Below are positions 58,101-64,000 of a stretch of 64,000 bases of DNA, piece by piece. The stretch comes from Solen grandis (Eukaryota; Mollusca; Bivalvia; Adapedonta; Solenidae): assembly GCA_021229015.1 (NCBI GenBank), contig CM037778.1, forward strand, positions 85,700,756 through 85,764,755, written 5' to 3'. The notes beneath the pieces are model-generated. The model saw only the letters and a program-made list of their open reading frames with translations. It did not search any database and had not been told where the DNA came from. Numbering within the stretch: the stretch's first letter is position 1; each line of letters opens with the position of its first letter. Both the position numbers and the translations under genes were made by a program.

Positions 58101-59810
58101 ATTTTAAAGCCTTTAAAGTTTAAATGTGTGATTATTTTTCATCATTGGAAAAAAGAATGTCTTACCTCGTCAACAAAAAAAGAATTTTGAAAATCTGTCA
58201 AGAATTGATGAATTTATAGAGAATTTCAATACATGACCCAGAATAAAAACAGAGAAAATTTGACAGAAGTTACCTATGTTCATAATTAGATGCAGCTCTG
58301 CTAGCTGGGTTGCAACAGGTCAATGTACAGTGTATGTGTAACTAAGAGAGCAATGTGTCAACACTGGTCTGAATGACCTGTGTAAAAGCGCTCAAAGAAT
58401 CATGGGTAAGAGAGAGAGAGGGAGAGAGAGAGAGAGGATGAAGGGGTGTCTTATTCTACATGTATTATTATTCCTCCCACAAAACTCACTATTGAAATTG
58501 GATAGCAAAACAACTAATTCATGTACAAACATCCACCTTTTAAACAAGTTTTAGCTTACCAAAAGTTCCTTCTAGTGCATTACTGAACTTTGAGGCATAG
58601 AGTGAAAGCTGATATATGTTTAACCAAATGGCTTGTTACGTTACCAAAATTTTTGATAACAAATAAATTGTAAATCATTTATACTACTGAAAACTATTGT
58701 TCTTATAATAATAAGCAGGGTTCCCAACTGTCTCACCTGATTTTTAAAATGTTTAGTATAAAAAGTGGGACACTTTGGAAGACATTTTTGAGCGCACAGT
58801 GATGATCAACATTAATCAAATCGTTCAATGTGCCACACTTAGATCATATTGGCTCATTGCCAATTTTTATGGATGCTTAAAAGGGATCTCAAAACCCTTA
58901 TATAAGTGACCCCCACCCCCCCATTTATTCAATTCAATTCAATAGTTTATTTCCAAGATTTTTCATAGTAAATAACATTGGAAAAGCATATAGTAACAAA
59001 ATATATTGGTTATGGCGGTTGTTTTCAATTAATTATGGTATTGAGTATAATAATATTTTATCATCAAGCAAAAATTCACCCACCCGCCGTTGTGTGGGCA
59101 TCTGTTTTTTATTAGGCAGCTGCCACAGTCTGCACAGGTATTGTTCAAGAGTGCATATGTTGCTACATGGGGTTGTATGTAGTCATTCACATTTTTGTAA
59201 AAAGTTGTGAACATACAAATACCAGAAATGATCCTAAAAGTTCTCTATTATTCTTTTTTTTTTTATTCGAGCAAATATAAATCTTCCTTTTCTTTCTTTC
59301 TTTCTCTGTTGATTTATTTTGTCTACTTTATTTTGTTCTTTGTTTCTTTCATTTTTCATTTATTTTGTTCTTTCTTTCTTATTTTATTTAAGTTGTAAAA
59401 TTATCATAAAAAGGGACATTAATTTTTTAAATAAGTTATGTATCACTCATTATTTTTCATTCTCTCATTTCTTCCCTAAACACATGTTTATATTGGGAAA
59501 TCAACACAAATTTTATTACTTGTTTATTCAATAAGAGAAATTCTGTTGAATAAAATGTAACAAAATGTCTCTACAAAAGCAAATACAAACAAAAAGATCT
59601 TGCATTGTCAGAATTATGTCCTTCGGGCTCATTTTAATTCTACAAAAATGCGTATTCTATTTTTTCAATATCAAAACTTTAATTCTGAAATAAATGCCGT
59701 ATGATCCTATAATCATGCAGTTACAAAATTGACTCCAAGTAAAAAAGTAATAAAGAATAATTATGTAAGGGATCATAAACTAAACAACCCACAAAATTAT
59801 CACTATCATT
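58101..59810. other. Noncoding stretch with simple repeats
   Basis: (AG)n at 58408-58438, AATTCAATTCAAT near 58926, and T/C-rich tracts with TTTCTTTC at 59240-59390. No gene or RNA found. Confidence 0.55.
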
Positions 59811-59822
59811 CATTATATGTTT

Positions 59823-60071
59823 GGGGCCTCCGTGGCCGAGAGGGTTAAGTCGCTGACTTTAACACCACCTGCCTTTCACCGCGGGGGTTTGAATCCCGGC
59901 AGGGTCATTGGGATTTTCATGTGAGGAAGCCTTCCAGCTGGCTTGCGGTAGGTCGGTGGTTCTACCCGGAGTCTCCGTGCATTCGTGTCCTTCCTCCACC
60001 TGTAAATTAGCTGGACGTCGCTATATGACTGAAATACTGTCGAAGCGACGGTAAACTCAAATAGCCCAAGT
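59823..60071 (+). repeat. Complete tRNA-derived SINE with 12-bp target duplication
   Basis: The head GGGGCCTCCGTGGCCGAGAG, box B-like GGGGTTTGAATCCCGG, a body with CTTCCAGCTGGCTTGCGGTA, and the 3' end GACGGTAAACTCAAATAGCC. Perfect flanking CATTATATGTTT (59811-59822 and 60072-60083) shows target-primed insertion. It is uninterrupted, so it serves as the reference for the copy at 3084-3924. Confidence 0.9.
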
Positions 60072-60083
60072 CATTATATGTTT

Positions 60084-61108
60084 ATTGCTTTGTGTAAAAC
60101 TAGCCTACTATCTCACTTCCATTGTAGCAGATAATTTAGTTATGCATCAACCCATCAGAGTTTTACCGTAACATATAGGTACTATATTGGCTAAAGACTC
60201 CCTGCAGTGATGACCAGCAATTAGCAGGTTTGATCACAGCAGATGGGGGCCTGGCTCAGTGGGACATCAATTCCTTTCGAGATGCCTTTAAGTTTTGGTC
60301 ACATATAAAGCATTTTGCATTTTGTTGTTTTTCTGGTATTTAACTTGGCTGATCAGGTTTGAAACTGTTGTTTCATCACGAAAAACCGTTGCATTTGCAG
60401 TATGCAAATCTAGTTTGTTTGCTTTTTAATGTATCAAATATTACGCTTTGATCCTTGTTCTTGATGTTAATATTGGGTTTCTGCTCAGAGATTTGAAATA
60501 TTTTCAATGATATGTAAGCAGAAAATTTCCTCTTCCATTCTCATCATCATTTTTTTACATCATTCTCATCTTTACCATCATCATCTGCATAAAATGCAAA
60601 GTGATTTCTATTAAGAACTTAAGACTTGTTTTTATTTTGTTTGTTGTTATTATATTTTCTTTTATCACCATTGTACATAACATTGATGTTTTATTTCAGA
60701 AGGCCTCGTGTAAAGAAGTTATACTTACAATGCTTGTTAACTTACTGAGCTACCTTAAAAAATAAAGATTTATTTTTATTTTTATTATTATTATTATCTG
60801 ACCCATTTTCTTCCAAGTTTTTTCCCCCTTTTTTAAAGGGGATTTTAGGTTTATTTGGCCGCCTATTGTTAGCATTGTCTAGTAGTCTATACATAACCTT
60901 TGTGAACTCATAATTTATACACTGGTTAGATTGGCTATGTTGTATGTACGTGTGTTTATTTTTCAGAATTGCACTGACATATACCGTTATTATTGAAGTT
61001 TTATTAACTTTTTTATTATTATCATTATTTCAATTAATAGCAGCAATAATACCTTCATGAAATTAGTTGCTTATCAATTGCTTGGGCTCAACATGTAAGG
61101 GTAGTTCA
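60084..61108. other. Noncoding stretch
   Basis: AT-rich. A segment around 60700-60775 (CTTACTGAGCTACCTTAAAA, then AATAAAGA) resembles a retro-element 3' end but is too short to assign. Confidence 0.4.
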
Positions 61109-61245
61109 AGGACTGGTCTGCCGGTGTCTGGATAATGTGACTGGGTGCGGGATCATGCCACATGACTACTGCGTGATACCGCTGTGGCTGCACAATATCT
61201 GTCTCAAGTATACTTCGTCTCCAAATGATTGAAAAATTGCGGTGG
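61109..61245 (+). repeat. SINE fragment (family of 15629-15915), plus orientation
   Basis: GGACTGGTCTGCCGGTGTCT, GATAATGTGACTGGGTG, GATCATGCCACATG and CTGTCTCAAGTATAC match the body of the minus-oriented copies. The tRNA head is missing. Confidence 0.7.
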
Positions 61246-62094
61246 ACGGGTAAAAACTGACCAAACATGTAATTACTGAACTTTATTTTGTCTTTACAGT
61301 GGTCAGGGAGCACCATTTCGTATAGCTAACCATTTTCGTATAATTGCTGTACAAACCCCGTTGTCACAAATGTCTAAGCCGCCGTACAGTAAAAGAACAT
61401 GATAATAATATTTTTGTCGTTGATTAGAATCAAAACTAGGTAGAAAATTACATCTACATAATTTTTAGATAATGACGGGTAAAACTGAAAAGACATGAAA
61501 TAGAACTATTTTAAAGGGGAAAGAAGTTGACACATATAACTTTTTGCCGGTACTAGATGACATATTTTAAGAGCGGTATAAAGTATATGACATGTTTCAG
61601 AATAATTTTGGGTTTAAAAGATGGAGGAACTTGTTATAGATGAATACATATATGATCGTGCATGTCAGATTCTTAGAAACGTGATAATTTTTGATAAAAC
61701 TTAGCCCTTTTGGTAAAGCTTCGCTCACTTAATACTAATATCCGGTGTCGCTCCCATACGGTGTTTGTTTTTAGCCTTTTTTTCTTTTGTCGTTGATTGA
61801 TGCTGAACTAGTCCCATCAATGAGCTGCTCAGCGCGACATGCTATTTTTGCACTGGTTGTCATGCCTCTGTCGTGGGGGGATATCGCCAAATCGAAAGTA
61901 GAACGATATCACAAGTTATGGGTAGACAGATGTGGACTAATGCTAAACCCAAACATGATAAAATTTCCCAGCTATGAACCTCTCCTTCAACTGCAAGTAC
62001 TTTGACATATAATTTCTCCCCACATTTAATGTCAGGTCTAGCTGAGGGTCATTTACTCATGCTACGAATTGTCAGTTGATACTATGTTTAACTT
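61246..62094. other. Noncoding stretch
   Basis: AT-rich. The open frame at 61787-62005 (72 codons, in a less AT-rich patch) is unrecognised and has no splice partner that I can see. Confidence 0.4.
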
Positions 62095-62213
62095 GTTTGA
62101 TGCTTAAGTTTTATCTATACTAAAATTATCATGTGAAATCTGGGGACATATTAAAGCTGATAATACATGTATTGAGAAATTTCATAAAAATGCAAATGGA
62201 TTTTGGATTTAAA
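62095..62213 (+). pseudogene. LINE C-terminal fragment
   Basis: The plus frame reads LSILKLSCEIWGHIKADNTC, then IEKFHKNANGFW. This resembles the ...LLYGCEVWG...NIEKVHxxFC... segment after the RT domain of many invertebrate LINEs. It abuts the tail of the minus LINE that starts at 62215. Confidence 0.55.
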
Positions 62214-62214
62214 A

Positions 62215-64000
62215 ATACGATACGATACTTTTATTGCATAAAACATTATACAATACTTATAGCAAATAACAGATAAACCATGAATGGAGAGAGTACATAT
62301 TTAACATTTAACAGGAGCAATATAGGAAATTTTGGTTTCAAATATCTTCATCATAGCATATATATTTATTAACTGACTAACAGTCAGCAAAAAGAGAGAT
62401 AAAACATGTTAACAACGAAATACAGGAATACAGAATTTAACATTATTAGTGGCAAAAAAGGACTTTGTAATTTTCATGATTATATTTATTATTGTTAACT
62501 TTTTAGATTCCGAATAATATAATATTCATATTATAATGAAAAGTTTCAGCAATTTTCGTGAAATACTTGTACATTGTACATCAATAATGCCCTTAACTGA
62601 TTAGCAAAATAATGTATATGGCAAGGCGATTTAAAGCTTTTATTGACTTAGAGCTTTAAAGTAGTTTAAATTTATTTATGGTTGGCCAATGACAGAAATA
62701 TGGTTGAAAAAGGAGCGTCAAATGTGTTATTATCAATAGTTGGGCTTGACCATATATTACCAAATCCATTTCATTTAAAATACTTTTTACTTGAGTGACC
62801 CAAATTTTATTTTTATACTTTTAAAAAAACCATTTAAATCATCTGCTTTTATTTTATAATACATTTTTTTTTACCAATTACTTTCGGCTAAAGTTTATTT
62901 TATTTCCAGTATTTGATCATGTTTATTTTTCTATAGACAGACAAGGGCACTCGTCCGAGTTCGCCATATAATGCGGATAAATCTTTAGATTTCTAAACAC
63001 CAAGAATATAACGACGGAATTTGACATGTACCATTTCAATATCTTTTATTATTCGTGGATCATTCACTTCTACTTTCAGGAATATGCGACGTTTTTGAAA
63101 TTGTTGAAAAAAGAGACGCAGCATGGCCAGAGAATGCGTTAAATTCATTAATTTTAAAATTATTTATCAGTGGAAAAGTTTCACGTTTAAGGATTAAATA
63201 GTCAACAACATTAGCACCATTGTGTGAGCAGAAGGTAAATCTCCGATATTCAAATCATTTCCTAATCTACCATTTCCGATTACAAAGCCTGAAGATTGAC
63301 AAATATTAATAAGATTACGACCGCCGAAGTAGTGACACTGTCTCTACTAGTTCGAAAAGGAATATCTTCCTTAGCCTTATTCGCATTCATTAGACTGCGG
63401 CAGTTCAAAAAGCCAGTAACAAATGCATATCCTAGGTTAATCTTATAATACCGTAATCTAATGTTTAAAATAAAATCAAAATTGTTACTTATTTTGGGCT
63501 CGTGGGGGATCGATATGCGTTTCAAAGATATACATCTGTGTTACGAGAAAAATAGAGTGATCTAACTTTGCCAAAATAATTCCATTTTCATTTTTGCTGA
63601 CAACACTTATATGATCCTTAAAAAAAAATTTATAAAACAAATGAACACCACAAATGCATCGTCCTGATCCTTTGGAATGTTTTTGTCCGTATATATGTTC
63701 ACAATGAAAATCACCTGTATCCAAGTCTAAATTATTTTTACTTGAAATCCATGTTTCACCTTAGAAAACAATATCTGATTTGTTGATGTAATCCAGGAAA
63801 TCCTGGTCTGCTAGTTTACGTTTAAGTCCATTTATGTTCCAAGACGCTACCTTAATCTTATGCTCACGGTGACGTCCCCAATGGTCCATGGATGCTCTCC
63901 GTCCGCTGGGGCTTGTATGGGCTTCCGTCGATGTAGATCGTCTTCCCCACAAACTTCACCTCCTTTCCGACGTCATTGGCTCGTCGCATGGCTCCGTACA
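62215..64000 (-). pseudogene. LINE with ORF1 end and endonuclease, reverse transcriptase missing
   Basis: Read from the right edge on the minus strand: AMRRANDVGKEVKFVGKTIY and IDGSPYKPQ (end of ORF1), then in another frame IKVASWNINGLKRKLADQDF (endonuclease start, conserved W-N-I-N-G-L). ILAKLDHSIF, YAFVTGFLNCR (DFN-like box with D replaced by F) and INICQSSGFVIGNGRLGND follow in broken frames to about 63100. Then comes AT-rich sequence and, at 62215, a GATAC-repeat end, which is the usual 3' tail of such LINEs read in reverse. No RT box is present, so the middle is deleted or diverged beyond recognition. The element continues past the window. Confidence 0.75.

Overview
This is intron-rich, repeat-dense animal DNA, most likely from a bivalve mollusc. 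The support is a metazoan-type split gene, SINEs with tRNA-like heads, decayed LINEs, and above all repeated elements that combine a hairpin end, a CCGTCGTCCGT-type microsatellite, tandem units of about 140-320 bp and a second terminal hairpin. That architecture is known from the bivalve 'pearl' repeats and related Helentron-associated elements. There are no bacterial operons, CRISPR arrays or standard RNA genes. A 100-base run of N (39703-39802) is an assembly gap.

The only host gene I can name is folylpolyglutamate synthase (FPGS) on the minus strand. It has five coding exons (11240-11166, 7961-7830, 6869-6751, 1910-1796, 1136-997) joined in phase, and it runs off the left edge. Its introns carry minus-oriented hairpin repeats, a 170-bp tandem array, a SINE that itself holds a small TA-flanked DNA transposon, and other debris. 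A diverged copy of the FPGS exon-1 region lies next to the assembly gap near 39.8 kb.

12-16 kb holds SINEs, a LINE tail and minisatellites. 16.9-23.9 kb is the most interesting part. A 2.3-kb element with TIRs and near-identical 8-bp flanks carries a broken Ulp1/C48-type cysteine protease. Two hundred bases later a 4.44-kb element, with about 80-bp TIRs and a perfect 9-bp target duplication, carries the 3' ends of two genes pointing outward: a DUF6589-like protein (minus) and a RecQ-like helicase with a Cys-rich tail (plus). I read it as an internally deleted copy of a larger, possibly undescribed DNA transposon.

24-41 kb is mostly several families of hairpin/tandem-array repeats, some nested in one another, plus a 569-bp hAT-like MITE (25402-25970) and a 1.2-kb pogo-like MITE (37582-38766). 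43.0-44.7 kb has three inverted-repeat elements in a row. 50.8-52.4 kb is a decayed plus-strand LINE, 53.4-56.95 kb a nearly complete but frameshifted minus-strand LINE, and 62.2-64.0 kb the front and tail of another minus-strand LINE without its reverse transcriptase. Apart from FPGS, essentially every recognisable protein signal comes from a mobile element. Where I found nothing, the entry says so.
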